From contig NC_059080.1 of the NCBI RefSeq assembly GCF_020497125.1, positions 46,255,563 to 46,319,562 on the forward strand: 64,000 nucleotides of DNA. The letters run 5' to 3'. Positions 32,540-43,746 of this stretch are shown one piece after another. Origin of the DNA: Mauremys mutica (taxonomy: Eukaryota; Chordata; Testudines; Geoemydidae). The notes under the pieces were generated by a model. The model had not been told where the DNA came from, ran no database searches, and saw nothing but the letters and a program-made list of their open reading frames with translations. Positions within the stretch are counted from its first letter, which is position 1; every line of letters starts with the position of its first letter. The position numbers and the translations under genes were made by a program.

Positions 32540-32820
32540 TTAACTGTAAGTACATTAATACTCCCATTGAAATCAATAGGACTACTGCAGTTCCTTAAAG
32601 TTAAGTATGTGCTTAAATGCTACAGCTCAGCATAGGGGAGCCATCAGCTCCTATTAAGAAAATAACCTTTGAACCTGCACCTTATGGCTCTGATCCAGCA
32701 AAACACTTAAGTGTGTGTTTAGCTTTAAGCAAGTGAGTCCCATTGACTTCAAATGGAACTGCTTAAAGTTAAGTTAAAGTTAAGAATGTGCTTGAGTGAT
32801 ATGCTGGATCAGGGCCCCAA
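32540..32820. mobile_element. Palindromic MITE copies (CTTAAGTTAAGC-rich)
   Basis: Two related stretches (about 32540-32630 and 32689-32818). The second begins GGCTCTGATCCAGCAAAACA and ends TGCTGGATCAGGGCCCC, with inner TTAAGTGTGTGTTTAGCTTT against its inverse. A fold-back element. Confidence 0.6.
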
Positions 32821-33846
32821 TGTTCAGCACCTTACAGGGTCGTCCCCATGGAGCAATTAGTGCACTGTCAGATGTGGTCACCATACCTTGCCATTTCTCT
32901 CAGCGAATCATAAAAAAAATTTGCTCTTTTACAAAAGCAAGAACCAAAATGCTTTTCCAGATGGGGCCGAGCCAGGTGAGGGTTACCCTTTGTCCACCAG
33001 ACGTGCTGCTCCTGGATGCTTTCTTAGAAAATGAAACTCATTTTTCCTAACCACGTGTCCCCAGCCCAACTCCAGACTCAGCATTTTTAGCAGAAGAAAA
33101 AAATTAAACAGAATTGAAGAAGAAAAAAAAAGGAAAAGAGACAAGGCTTTGTAGAGCTTCATTTTCTTCCCCTGGGCTTACAGCTTCTTCCTCAGAGTAA
33201 AATCCACAGGTAGCAGGGCAGCTGATGAAGTAGGAAGAAGTCCTGGACACAACCCATGGTCTGATCCCCAGTTTGGGTCATTATTTTGCTCCCTTCTTCG
33301 TGCCATCTAGCCCTTGAAGCTGCTCTCTGTTGAGCCAGGATGGAGGCAGAGGTGCTGCTGCTTTTATCAGTACTGCAGCAAGCAGCTTCTGAATTCCCCT
33401 TCCCCCAGGATGGGACATTCATACTCTTCTTACTCACCTCCAGCAGGGACAGTCCCTGTGCCACAGGTTTGGTGTGATGACGAGGGCTCCTCTGAGATCA
33501 AACAAGAAACTGGGGATTTTTACTGGGTTTTCTCCCCTCCCCTCTCTCTTTCTTCTCATTTTCTGGAAATGAAGCACACTCAGTCTCCAGTTTTTCATGC
33601 CATTTGGCACATTTCGCTGCTTTGTGGGGGCGAGAGCTCGTCTTTTTAGCCCTGACTGCTTTCAGATAGGCTGTAGGGACTTTACAGCCTAGTTTGTCTC
33701 TTTCCTGACTTCCACTCAGCAAATAAAGGGACTTTCTTCTCCTCTTGCACTGACAGCTGGAATTTCTGATGATCTGGTTTAGTGAAAGCTTTGAGGCCAT
33801 TTCCCAATCAGGCTTCTCCCCTGCTCATTACTGTACCTTTGCTGGG
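32821..33846. other. Intergenic DNA, no clear feature
   Basis: No gene or named repeat; an A-rich run at about 33095-33135. Confidence 0.35.
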
Positions 33847-33939
33847 GTGACCAGATGTCCCAATATTAGGGGCTTTGTCTTGTATAGGCAGCTATAACCC
33901 CCACCCCAATTTTGCACACTTACTATCTGGTCACCCTAA
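33847..33939. mobile_element. Short MITE with GGGTGACCAGA termini
   Basis: GGGTGACCAGATGTCCC at the left, ATCTGGTCACCC at the right, inner 'GGGGCTTTGTCTTGTATAGG'. A second copy in the opposite orientation is at 55719-55829. Confidence 0.75.
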
Positions 33940-34139
33940 CCGTGGCAAATCCGTATAAAAGGTAGTTGTTTTCATATAGAGCCTGATCATATCTCCCATA
34001 TGCTCTTAGTGAGTAGTTACTCATGCGAGGAATCCTGGGGATTTCAATGGGTCTACTTGCATGCGTAGCTGCTCATCCAAATGAGTAAAGGATTCCCACA
34101 AACGCCCTCAGGCATTACAAATAGTAAATAATAATCACT

Positions 34140-34315
34140 TATTATTAATAGAGGCAGACCTGAGTTCTGTTCCTCTCTCTGCTTTTGGCCTGCTAGGTAA
34201 CCTTGGGCAGGACCTCCTTGTACTTCAGTTTCCCCATCTGTAAAACAGGGATAATTATACTGATCTCTTTTGGCAAACACTTTGAGATCTAGAGTTGAAA
34301 AGTGCTATATTAATT
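34140..34315 (+). repeat. MIR-like SINE
   Basis: 'GGTAACCTTGGGCAGGACCT', 'TTCAGTTTCCCCATCTGTAA' and 'AAAACAGGGATAATTATACT', in sense MIR order. Confidence 0.8.
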
Positions 34316-34394
34316 AATGATAATTATATTCACATGTACTATATATGTGCAAGGGATATCCATGTGATAGTCAGTGTTTTTCTAAAAGATAGCT

Positions 34395-34520
34395 CCATTA
34401 GCTATACTTGAACTGGAGCATGAAGCAGAAATTGATACAGGAAAATTCTGTGGTCTGTGTTATGCAGGAGGTCAGACTAGAAGATCACAATGACCCCTTC
34501 TGGCCTTAAAAATCTATGAC
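34395..34520 (+). mobile_element. CR1 3' end fragment
   Basis: 'GGTCTGTGTTATGCAGGAGG', 'TCAGACTAGAAGATCACAAT', 'CCCCTTCTGGCCTTAAAAAT', the 3' end of a CR1 subfamily. Confidence 0.75.
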
Positions 34521-34686
34521 TAAATTGCTGAGTTGTGATAATTTGTATATGCACCTTGCATCTTTGATCAGTTTCACCTGCACTTTGCCCACTGGGACTA
34601 CTTCCAACTTTCCAAACCTCTCAGCAACTTGAAACAGTTGCTAAATGCAAAAATTAAAAAATTTGCCACAAAATCCAGGTCTTGAC

Positions 34687-35566
34687 TGATATGATGAAGT
34701 GGGAATTTTCTGTAATGTTTTTATGAAGCCTATATGTGCTTCAGTTTCCCCTAAATGCTGCATTGTTACCAAGTGGGGAAAGGGACTGTTTGCTCTCAGG
34801 GCATGCTAGGAAACATCGATATGGATGTCCCCTAGCTGCCTGGCCTTAGGTGCTCCACTGATATGGTGACTGAGAAGACAATGACAAACCCAATAACCAT
34901 GACATTGATACTTCGTAACCAATGACCTAGGGAGATACTGATTTTCTTCACCTCTCAGCATGGAAGCTGAGCAACATCACCCAGCTGGAGAACAAAGGAC
35001 AGAGGTGTTGGCTGCTGGAAGGAGTCAGGGCTCTCACCTGGAGTCTGACCAAGGAGGGACAGACAAAGCTAGACTAATGGGGTTCACTACAGCTTGGCTG
35101 GGCTCCCCAGAGTGAACTATGCATTAACCTTCATTCTTCTGTGCTAACCAGAGGACTTACTGTGCTGTGTTCCAGTTCCTAATAAACCTGACTTTTGGCA
35201 ACTCTGTAGTGTCACTGCAAATGCTGGGTGAGGTGCATTAATCCCTGCAGAGCATACAAGAATCTCTCTCTGTTGGACTCACTGAACAGAGCTCATAGTG
35301 TGAAGCAGGGACCTGAAGGCCCAGAAATCAAGTCTAAGGAGGTGGTGAAGCCATATGTCCTACCCTGAAGGAAGAAACAATGAGGAGTCCTTGTGGCACC
35401 TTAGAGACTAACAAATGTATTTGGGCATAAGCTTTTGTGGACTAGAACCCACTTCATCAGATGCAATCCTGAAGGAAAAGTGAGACCCCTTGGGGGCCTG
35501 GCACACTAACGGGGTTCTTCCTAGAGACTCTTCCATAGCTGGGGGTGTAGCACCAAACCTGTAGAT
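34687..35566 (+). mobile_element. Probable solo LTR with a nested insertion
   Basis: Starts TGATATGATGAAGTGGGAAT and has a poly(A)-like AATAAA near 35183. TCTTGAC occurs directly before the left edge (34680-34686) and after the right edge (35567-35573), a possible target duplication. The right end does not finish in a clean CA, so the boundary is tentative. No internal coding region. Contains a short Penelope-like fragment at 35374-35467. Confidence 0.55.
35374..35467 (-). mobile_element. Short Penelope-like (PLE) fragment
   Basis: A 94-bp insert between two copies of CCTGAAGGAA (35364-35373 and 35468-35477), so a clean insertion with a 10-bp duplication. It contains 'GAGGAGTCCTTGTGGCACCT', 'TAGAGACTAACAAATG' and 'CCACTTCATCAGATGCA'. 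I associate these with abundant PLE-derived repeats of reptiles. The minus strand has CTGATGA followed by a short hairpin and AAAA. Confidence 0.65.
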
Positions 35567-35757
35567 TCTTGACAACCAGTGACAGATTTAAAAGCTGAAT
35601 ATCTCGTAAACAGATCAGGCTGGCAACAGGTGTTTAATCACACTGGAAAGAGACTGGGATCTCCCTTTTAATTTCTAGCCTTGGTAGGTTCCAGCTTATC
35701 AGTCCTTAAAATCATGAACCCCAATAGCTATTCGCATAGGTTTGCGCATGTGCATGC

Positions 35758-36840
35758 TGTGATGCTCTGTACCTCGGGGGAACACCCAGCACCCCCATGT
35801 TCATCCTTGTAAAATGATTGTGTGGTATACAATGCAAAGTTTGTCATGTTGGGTGTCTTCGGAAGGCTCATGATGTACTGAGCCTTGTTGTTATAGTGAT
35901 GTTATACGTTATAATGTAATGTATATAGTTATGAGGCTGAAAATGTATCCTCATGGCTTAAAGCAAGCTTAGACAAAAACTTTCCAAGAGCAGAGAGTCA
36001 GTTCACATCTCATCAGGGCAGGTATAGGACAAACCCAGCCCAGCCTCACAGGAACAAAAGACGCTGGCCTAGGCAGCAACAAAAGAATCTGTTAGACACT
36101 CGAGGGAGTCACCCCCCCCCTTCCTTTGGTCAGTTTGGAACTGCAATGAGGTAATGCTCACCTGACTCTGAAGGTGGGGGGCAAAGCCAAGAGGGAAGAA
36201 AGGACATGATAAAAGTAAGAGACATTTGCCATGCCCTCTCTCTTCCACCTACAGCTACAGACATCACCAAGCGACTGAAGCGCTGATCAAAGGGGAGAGC
36301 CTGGCAGAAGAGCAACCAGCCAACCTGTGGTGAGAAGCATCTAAGTTTGTAAGGACATTGAAAGTGTTAAGAGCAGCTTAGAATGGATTTTGCTTTTATT
36401 TCATTTGGCCAAATCTGACTTGTTACGCTTTGACTTATAATCACTTAGAATCTAGCTTTATAGTTAATAAATCTGTTTGTTTATTCTACCTGAAGCAGTG
36501 CATTTGGTTTAAAGTGTGTCAGAGGCTCCCCTTGGGAGAACAAGCCTGGTACATAATTTCTTTGTTAAATTGATGAACTCATATAAGCTTGCAGCGTCCA
36601 GTGGGCATAACTGGACACAGCAAGACGGAGGTTCTTAGGGTTGTGTCTGGGACCAGAGATATTGGCTAGTGTCATTTGCTTTCAAGTAGCTGGGAGCAGT
36701 TTATATGCCAGAGGCTGTACATGAACAGCCCAGAAGTGGGGGTTCTCACAGCAGAGCAGGGTAAGGCTGGCTCCCAAAGTCAAAGATCGGAGTGGCCTAG
36801 CAGATCACTGGTCCGAATAACATCAGAGGGGAACATCACA
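35758..36840 (+). repeat. 5' LTR of Gypsy-type element
   Basis: 1,083 bp, from TGTGATGCTCTGTACCTCGG to GGGGAACATCACA. Contains AATAAA near 36467. Matches 40851-42187 along its length once the SINE is removed. Confidence 0.9.
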
Positions 36841-37029
36841 GCGGTGCAGCGAACAGGATGTATGTACGGCTTGTTACTCCAAGTGAAGTTCACACTTTAA
36901 GCACTGATATTTGTGATTTTAAGTGAGTCTTAAGTGCAGTGGCTAAGAACAGTCAGGAGGAGGTCACAGTTTTGTTATTTTCTGTTTGTTTATTTCAGGT
37001 GAGGGAAATAAGCACAAGAAAGCAGAAAA

Positions 37030-37694
37030 ATGACTACCAGTGAGGCAGCTACAAAACTAGAGCTGGCCAGACTGGAAGTGGAAGGAAGGCAGGGAGTTTC
37101 AAATGTGGCAGGGAACTGAGGCTCAAAGAAGCAGTTGCGGCCAGGGAAACTGTGGAGGCAGAGGCAGCCAGAGAGGAGGCTGCATACGGAAGGGCTATGG
37201 AAGAAAGAGAGAGAGCAAAAGCACCAGTTGGACCTGCTAGAGAAGCAGAACCAACCCCCCCCAACCCCAACGACGCCTATCACTCCAAAAATCCACAAAT
37301 GGGAACACTTATGTCTTGCATACAGTGAAGAGGATGATGTTGCTGAATATCTGACTGCCTTTGAAAGGCTGTGTGTAATACATGAAATTCCTGATAAGAG
37401 CGTTCCGACCTGATTGCCAAATTAACTGGTAAAGCTCGAAATGTATTCAGTGGAATGCCTATTTAAGATGCTTTAGACTATTGTAAATTTAAAGATACTG
37501 TGTTGCAAAATTTTCAGATTATCCCCAAAACATATAGAGTTAAATTTAGGAATCTTAAGAGAGATATTGTTATGAGTAATGGGGAATATGTAAATAAAAT
37601 GAAAGATTTGTTGGGAAAATGGGTGAGGGATAAAGAGGTGGCAAGTTTTGAAGGAATGCTTGATCTTGTTGTTCAAAAGCATTTCTTAAGCATA
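37030..37694 (+). pseudogene. Broken gag of the Gypsy-type element
   Basis: Starts at the ATG at 37030 (MTTSEAATKLELARLE), but a stop at 37117 and frame changes break it. Later segments still show KWEHLCLAYSEEDDVAEYLT and FERLCVIHEIPDK (37299-37410), resembling the gag/SCAN-related capsid of vertebrate Gypsy elements. The next segment, around 37500-37690, reads YRVKFRNLKRD and LLGKWVRDKEV. A hAT insertion at 37703 cuts it. Not functional. Confidence 0.75.
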
Positions 37695-37702
37695 TGTAAG
37701 GC

Positions 37703-38427
37703 CAGGGGTGAAAGTAACTTACAGGACTTACCGGTACTGCCAGAGTCCTGAGGGGGTGTGGCCTCATCCGGAAGAAGCGTGGCCTCTCAAGATTTAAAGG
37801 CCCTGGGGCACCAGCTGTGGCTGGGAGTCCCAGGGCCTTTAAATCAACCAGGGGCTCCCAGCTGCTGAGGTGGCTGGGAGCCCCCCGGGCCTCAGGGGCA
37901 AATTAAAGGGCCTGGGGTTCTGGCCGCCGGGGGGAACCCCGAGCTTTGCGGGGCTGGGGCAGGGATTTAAAGGGCCCAGATCTCCTGCCACTGAGGGGAG
38001 CCCCGAGCCCTTTAAACCCTGGCCCCAGCCCGGCCGCCAGAGCCGTGGCCAGGATTCAAAGGGCTCTGGGCTGCCCGCAGCCCCAGGAAGCTCTGAGCCC
38101 TTTAAATCCCAGCCCCAGCGCGGCCGCCGGACCCGCGGCCGGGATTCAAAGGGGTCTGGGCTGCCCGCAGCTGTGGGGAGCTCTGAGCCCTTTAAATCTC
38201 AGCTGCGGCCGGGATTCAAAGGGGTCTGGGCTGCCCGCAGCTGTGGGGAGCTCTGAGCCCTTTAAATCTCAGCTGCAGCCGGGATTTAAAGGGCTCTGGG
38301 CTGCCCGTGGCTGCGAGCAGCCTAGAGCCCTTTCAATCCCCGCCATGGAAGCTGGTGCGGTCCAGCACGGCGTACTGGCTCTTGCCAGTATGCCGGATCG
38401 GACCGAAACGGCTTACTTTCACCTCTG
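37703..38427. mobile_element. hAT MITE with internal minisatellite, inserted in gag
   Basis: Termini CAGGGGTGAAAGTAAC and GGCTTACTTTCACCTCTG are inverted. An exact 8-bp duplication TGTAAGGC lies at 37695-37702 and 38428-38435. 725 bp, no transposase. The middle is a minisatellite of about 70-90-bp units. Confidence 0.92.
37970..38340. repeat. Minisatellite in the hAT element
   Basis: GGGATTCAAA recurs at 38141 and 38211, with a GGGATTTAAA variant at 38281 (period 70). Looser copies lie before. Each unit also contains AAAGGGCTC...GAGCCCTTTAAATC, so every unit can fold on itself. Confidence 0.85.
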
Positions 38428-38435
38428 TGTAAGGC

Positions 38436-39253
38436 TGATGTAAAGCTGTGTCTATGGGACAAAGATGTAAAGACTGTGGATGAGATGGATTTTTTAAGCT
38501 GATGTCTTCAAACAGAATCCGGCATCTATTGAGGGCAGGCCACAGAAAGTGGAGTTTAAAACTAGTGGGAAAGGAGGATCTCATTTTGCCCCTGGGAAGA
38601 GAGAAGGGGATTGGGAGCCTAAACATTCTCTTACTCCAAAACATTCCTCTACCCCTCATCCCAAATCTCCTGTAAAAGTAGAAGAGCCCAAAAGGTCCTA
38701 TCAGTATAATTCCACCAATCACCCGAGGAGTAAATGCCCTGTGCTAGGAGAAAGCAGGCAAACAATAGCTCATGTTAGTTCTGCTGTCCTCAACACAGAA
38801 GTCCCCCAAGCAATTGAAACCTATCATATTGGTTCTGTGAGGTTAGCCTTTGCAGAACCAGATATGGAGCATGTTAAGGCTGTCCAGATTGATGGCGGGG
38901 AATACTTGGGGCAGAGGGATACAGGGGCACAGATCTCTCTGGTTAAACAGATTGTGGTTCCAAAGGCCAGTATATTTCTTGGCCAAATGGCAGAGATTGT
39001 GGGGGTGGGCAAAAGCAGATTCCTCATACCACTAGCTAAAATCCATGTGGTTTGGGAAGGGTTGGAAAGTGTTTTGACTGTGGGGGTAATGGAACACCTC
39101 CTGTTCGGCCTGCTTCTTGGTAATAATTTTTTCTGTGTAGCTCAAGTTAAAGTATTTGCCTGCAGCAGGAGGGAGTTTTATGCTGGGACCCCTGAGGGAA
39201 AGAGTAAACTCTCAGGAACTGCTGAGAGAATGGAAGAGAGAGAGTCTCCTTGA
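38436..39253 (+). pseudogene. Gag end and protease region of the Gypsy-type element
   Basis: The sequence resumes gag after the hAT. The open part (38549-39253) has a former zinc-knuckle region (YQYNSTNHPRSKCPV) that retains only one of the expected cysteines. It then shows a retropepsin-like core, YLGQRDTGAQISLV, with the DTGA active-site motif, and LLFGLLLGNNFF further on, where the second flap/ILG motif would lie. The frame ends in a stop with no RT following. Old, defective copy. Confidence 0.75.
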
Positions 39254-40850
39254 TTCTTCTGCAGCAGGGAGAAACCACAGGCTTCCAGGTAGTTGAGACC
39301 AACTCCTGCACTGCAGCTGGAGGCATCACCACATCAGGAAGGGATGAGGGTGTAAAGCCTGCCAGGGAAAGAACTGTCCAGGTTGTTAACTGCCAGCAGG
39401 TTGCAACTGAACCAGAGACAAACCCAACTCTAGGGAGCAGGGAGAAATGTGTCCCAGAGGAGAGCCCAGAGAAGGGGCAGGGAATCTCAGAAACCACTGA
39501 GGTGGGTGAGGATTCCTGTGACTCTGTAACACAGGGAAGCCGGGTGCTTTCAAGTATGAGAGGGGCTGAGACTAGCTCCTTTCCAGCAGAAGGCAACATG
39601 CCCTCAGGCGCAGGGGCAGGAGAGGTGTTGTCAGAGATTAAGGAAACTGTCCCAGTTGTTAGCTGACAGAGTTCTGCAGATGAACAAAAGACAGAACCCT
39701 TTCTAGGAGGCACAGAGAAATGTGTCTTAGGAGGGGGTCCAGAGGAGGAAACAGGGGAAGGAATAGTGGGGGTACAGGAATGTCTCCTCACTAGTCGCTT
39801 GGGGCAGGATGCCCAGTATACTAGGAGGGTGTCTGGGTCAGAATCTGTGCACTCAGGCACTCAGCCTGTGACCCAGGTTTTGAGAAGGAACTATGTAACC
39901 GACCTCCTGGAGGGGAGCAGTCACACAGCTGACTTCTCAGGGACAGAGAAAGGGGTGGCAGAGGGTGTCCCAATTTTTCAAGATGCTATTTCTGATAAGC
40001 TTTTGGAAAGTAATTGTGTCTCTTTAAATCAAGATGCAGCTCCAATGCCTGTGATAACAGAGGAGTTGGGATCAGAAAATTGCCCGAATACAGATAACCC
40101 AACTGACAGAGAAGGGGGCGTTTTCCCCCAGGCTGGTGAGACACAGAGAAGACTTATGGGAAAGCTGCTGGGAAAAGGTGAATCTGATCAAAGGGAAAAC
40201 ACACCTAGCCCAGAGAGCACAGATCACAGCCCTCCAGGGGGCAGGGAAGGACTCAGTGCTGGGAGGGGGAAACACAGGGTAACCCCAAAAGGAGAGCTGG
40301 ATTTTCTGTATATGGACAGTCCTGGGGTTGGAAGACCACTCCCCAAAGGGCCAGCCAATGTGCAGGATCCCTCTGAACACATATCTTGCCAGACCCTGAG
40401 GCACCAAAACTCCAGAAACATGATTAAATTAAGAGCCTACATGGGGGGAACACTGGAGGGATTACATGGGAGAGAGTCAAAGGACACCATGAGTAATGAA
40501 CAAAGTCACCTCATACTAGAATATGAGAACAGAGGGTGTGGTATCATAAAGATACTTGTAAATGCACATCTGAGACACAAATTTTGGTATTAATGTTAAG
40601 TTTGGGAATAAAAATTTTGTTACTGATGTTAAACCTTATGGTAATGCTAGTTCTCAGTTAATACCTGTAAACAGGATTAAAGCTTATCACATCAGAGAAA
40701 CCATACAAAACCTGGTTTGCTGTGTGTGAATGGGAAAACTGAGGCACGCTGCCTTATGGCCTTAATGGCTGGATGCCAAAAGAACTATAACACAAACTGC
40801 CTTCAAGCTAGTCAGTGACTAACCCTCTTGCAGTAAACGAAGAGGGGAGG
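39254..40850 (+). other. Gypsy-type element, region between protease and 3' LTR
   Basis: Contains two long E/S/T/G-rich open stretches (39250-39666 and 39766-40593) in the linker that normally separates protease from RT in this kind of element. It then passes into AT-rich DNA and the purine tract. RT, RNase H and integrase are deleted. Low-complexity protein character; not a host gene. Confidence 0.65.
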
Positions 40851-42187
40851 TGTGACACTGTGTACCTCGGGGGAACACCCAACACCCCCATGTTCATTCT
40901 TGTAAAATGATTGTGTGGTATCCAATGCAAAGTTTGTTGTCGGGTGTCTTCGGAAGGCCCATGATATGCTGGGCATTGTTGTTATAGTGATGTTATATGT
41001 TATAATTTCATGTATATAGTTATGAGGCTGAAAATGTGTCCTCATGGCTTAAAGCAAGTCCAGACAAAAACTCTCCAAGAGCAGAGAGGCAGTTCATCAA
41101 GGTAGGTATGGGACAAACCCAGCCCAGCCTCACAGGAACAAAAGATGCTGGCCTAGGCAGCAACAAAAGAATCTGTTAGACTCTTGAGGGAGTCACCCCC
41201 CTTCCATTGGTCAGATTGGAACTGCAATGAGGTAATGCTCATCTGACTCTGAAGCGGGGGGGACAAAGCCAAGAGGGAAGAAAGGACATGATAAAAGGGA
41301 CAAGGGAGAGACATTTGCCATACACTCTCTCTCTCTCTTCCACCTACATCTACAGAATACCACCACCACCACCAAGCGACTGAAGCGCTGATCAAAGGGG
41401 AGAGCCTGGCTGAAGAGCAGGCGCCTGTGGTAAGAAGCATCTAAGTTTGTAAGGACATTGAAAGTGTTAAGAGCAGCTTAGAATGTGTTTTGCTTTTATT
41501 TCATTTGGCCAAATCTGACTTGTTATGCTTTGGCATATAATCACTTAGATCTATCTTTATAGTTAATAAATCTGTTTGTTTATTCTACCTGAAGCAGTGC
41601 GTTTGGTTTGAAGTGTGTCAAAGCCTGGTGGAACAAGCCTGGTACATTTCAGTTTCTCTGTTAAATTGACAAACTGGTATAAGCTTGCAGCGTCCAGCAG
41701 GCATAACTGGACACAGCAAGGGGGAGTGGCAAAGGGGCGGGATAGTTCAGTGGTTTGAGCATTAGCCTGCTAAACCCAGGGTTGTGAGTTCAATCCTTGA
41801 GGGGGCTATTTAGGGATCGGGGGCAAAAAAAACCCACCCACAACAACTAATAGGGACAGTACTTGGTCCTGCTAGTCAAGGCAGAGGACTCAACTCAATG
41901 ACCTTTCAAGGTCCCTTCCACTTCTATGAGATAGGTATATCTCCATATATTATTATTTTTTATATTATAAGACAGAGGTTCCTAGGGTTGTGTCTGGGAC
42001 CGAAGATATTGGCTAGTGTCATTTGCTTGCAAGTAGCTGGGAGCAGCTTACATGCCAGACGCTGAGCGTGAACAGCCTAAGCGTGGGGGTTCTCACAGCA
42101 AAGCAGGGTAAGGCTGGCTCCCAGAGTCAAGGATTGGAGAGGCCTAGCAGGTCACCAGTCTGGATAACACCAGAGGGGAACGTCACA
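40851..42187 (+). repeat. 3' LTR of Gypsy-type element (with SINE insertion)
   Basis: From TGTGACACTGTGTACCTCGG to GGGGAACGTCACA. About 1,085 bp once the SINE at 41721-41968 is discounted, equal to the 5' LTR. Confidence 0.9.
41721..41968 (+). mobile_element. Turtle tRNA-derived SINE (Cry type) in 3' LTR
   Basis: The tRNA-like head has an A box (GATAGTTCAGTGGTTTGAGC) and a B box (GGGTTGTGAGTTCAATCC). The tail reads 'GGTCCTGCTAGTCAAGGCAG' and 'CTCAATGACCTTTCAAGGTC', ending in AT-rich repeats. It is absent from the 5' LTR at the same place, so it inserted after the LTR element. Confidence 0.92.
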
Positions 42188-42544
42188 CAGTCAGTCTCTC
42201 TCTCTCTTCCCCCCCCTCCCCTTTATTCTCCTTAAATATTGGTTGGGAATATTTTTTTTCTGGGACATCCACGTATCTTTGGAGTTTCTTTCCCTGTGGA
42301 ATCACATTAAAAAACTGATGTTAAATACAGCCCTTTTTTGGCTTGCTGAAAGCTAAGTTGGTGAGATGACTGCCTGGCTCCCATGGTGCTTGGGTAGTGC
42401 TAATCACCCAAAGAGCAGGTTTCACCTTTTGCAAAGAGTAAATTAATTCTGTTTTCAGTATTTTCCAGGCACCAAGATTAAAGATAAAGGACTTAGTTCT
42501 TAGTTACTCCATCCCTAAGCCTGGGGCTGTGTAACAGAGCACAC

Positions 42545-42892
42545 TCCACTGTCATAGAATCACAGAAGATTAGGGTTGGAAGAGACCTCAGGAGGTCATC
42601 TAATCCAACCCCCTGCTCAAAGCAGGACTAAGAACAACTAAATCATCCCAGCAAAGGCTTTGTCAAGCCGGGCCTTAAAAACCTCTAAGGATGGAGATTC
42701 CACCACCTCCCTAGGTAACCCATTCCAGTGCTTCACCACCCTCCTAGTGAAATAGTGTTTCCTAATATCCAACCTAGACCTCTCCCACTGAAACTTGAGA
42801 CCATTGCTCCTTTTTCTGTCATCTGACACCACTGAGAACAGCCTAGCTCCATCCTCTTTGGAATCCCCATTCAGGTAGTTGAGAGCTGCTGT
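42545..42892 (-). mobile_element. Antisense CR1 3' end
   Basis: Begins with the reverse-complement terminus (TAGAATCACAGAAGATTAGG) and 'CAACCCCCTGCTCAAAGCAG'. Minus strand coding for the CR1 C-terminus ([40 protein letters not shown]). Joined directly to a sense CR1 at 42893. Confidence 0.9.
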
Positions 42893-43746
42893 GAAAGGAG
42901 TCCAGGAGAGCTGGCTGTATTTTAAAGAATCCTTATTGAGGTTGCAGGAAAAAAACATCCCAATGTGTAGGAAGAATAGTAAATATGGCAGGCGACCAGC
43001 TTTGCTTAACAGTGAAATCCTTGCTGATCTTAAACGCAAAAAAGAAGCTTACAAGAAGTAGAAGATTGGACAAATGACCAGGGAGGAGTATAAAAATATT
43101 GCTCAGGCATGCAGGAGTGAAATCAGGAAGGCCAAATCACACTTGGAGTTGCAGCTAGCAAGAGATGTTAAGAGTAACAAGAAGGGTTTCTTCAGGTATG
43201 TTAGCAAGAAGAAGAAAGTCAAGGAAAGTGTGGGCCCCTTACTGAATGAGGGAGGGAACCTAGTGACAGAGGATGTGGAAAAAGCTAATGTACTCAATGC
43301 TTTTTTTGCCTCTGTCTTCACAAACAAGGTCAGCTCCCAGACTGCTGCACTGGGCAGCACAGTATGGGGAGGAGGTGACCAGTCCTCTGTGGAGAAAGAA
43401 GTGGTTCAGCACTATTTAGAAAAACTGGACGAGCACAAGTCCATGGGGCCAGATGCACTGCATCCAAGGGTGCTAAAGGAGTTGGTGGATGTGATTGCAG
43501 AGCCATTGACCATTATCTTTGAAAACTCATGGTGAACGGGGGAGGTCCCGGATGACTGGAAAAAGGCTAATGTAGTGCCCATCTTTAAAAAAGGAAAGGA
43601 GGAGGATCCGGGGAACTACAGGCCAGTCAGCCTCACCTCAGTCCCTGGAAAAATCATGGAGCAGGTCCTCAAGGAATCAATTCTGAAGCACTTAGAGGAG
43701 AGGAAAGTGATCAGGAACAGTCAGCATGGATTCACCAAGGGCAAGT

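Larger units (their letters stand above)
35758..42187 (+). mobile_element. Gypsy-type LTR retrotransposon lacking RT and integrase, 6.4 kb
   Basis: 5' LTR 35758-36840, 3' LTR 40851-42187 (with a SINE inside), both TGTGA...TCACA. A purine tract (AAGAGGGGAGG, 40840-40850) sits directly before the 3' LTR. The region after the 5' LTR includes GCGAACAGGATG, a weak candidate primer-binding site. Internal coding is a broken gag and a retropepsin region only; no reverse transcriptase, RNase H or integrase motifs occur before the 3' LTR. No clean target duplication (CATGC against CAGTC). LTR divergence is obvious by eye, so it is much older than the 18688-20974 element. A hAT element lies in gag. Confidence 0.88.

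Noticed and set aside
37970..38340. Regular repeats that might suggest a CRISPR array
   Set aside because: Unit length 70-90 bp, no short identical repeats with unique spacers, eukaryotic context, and bounded by hAT ends.
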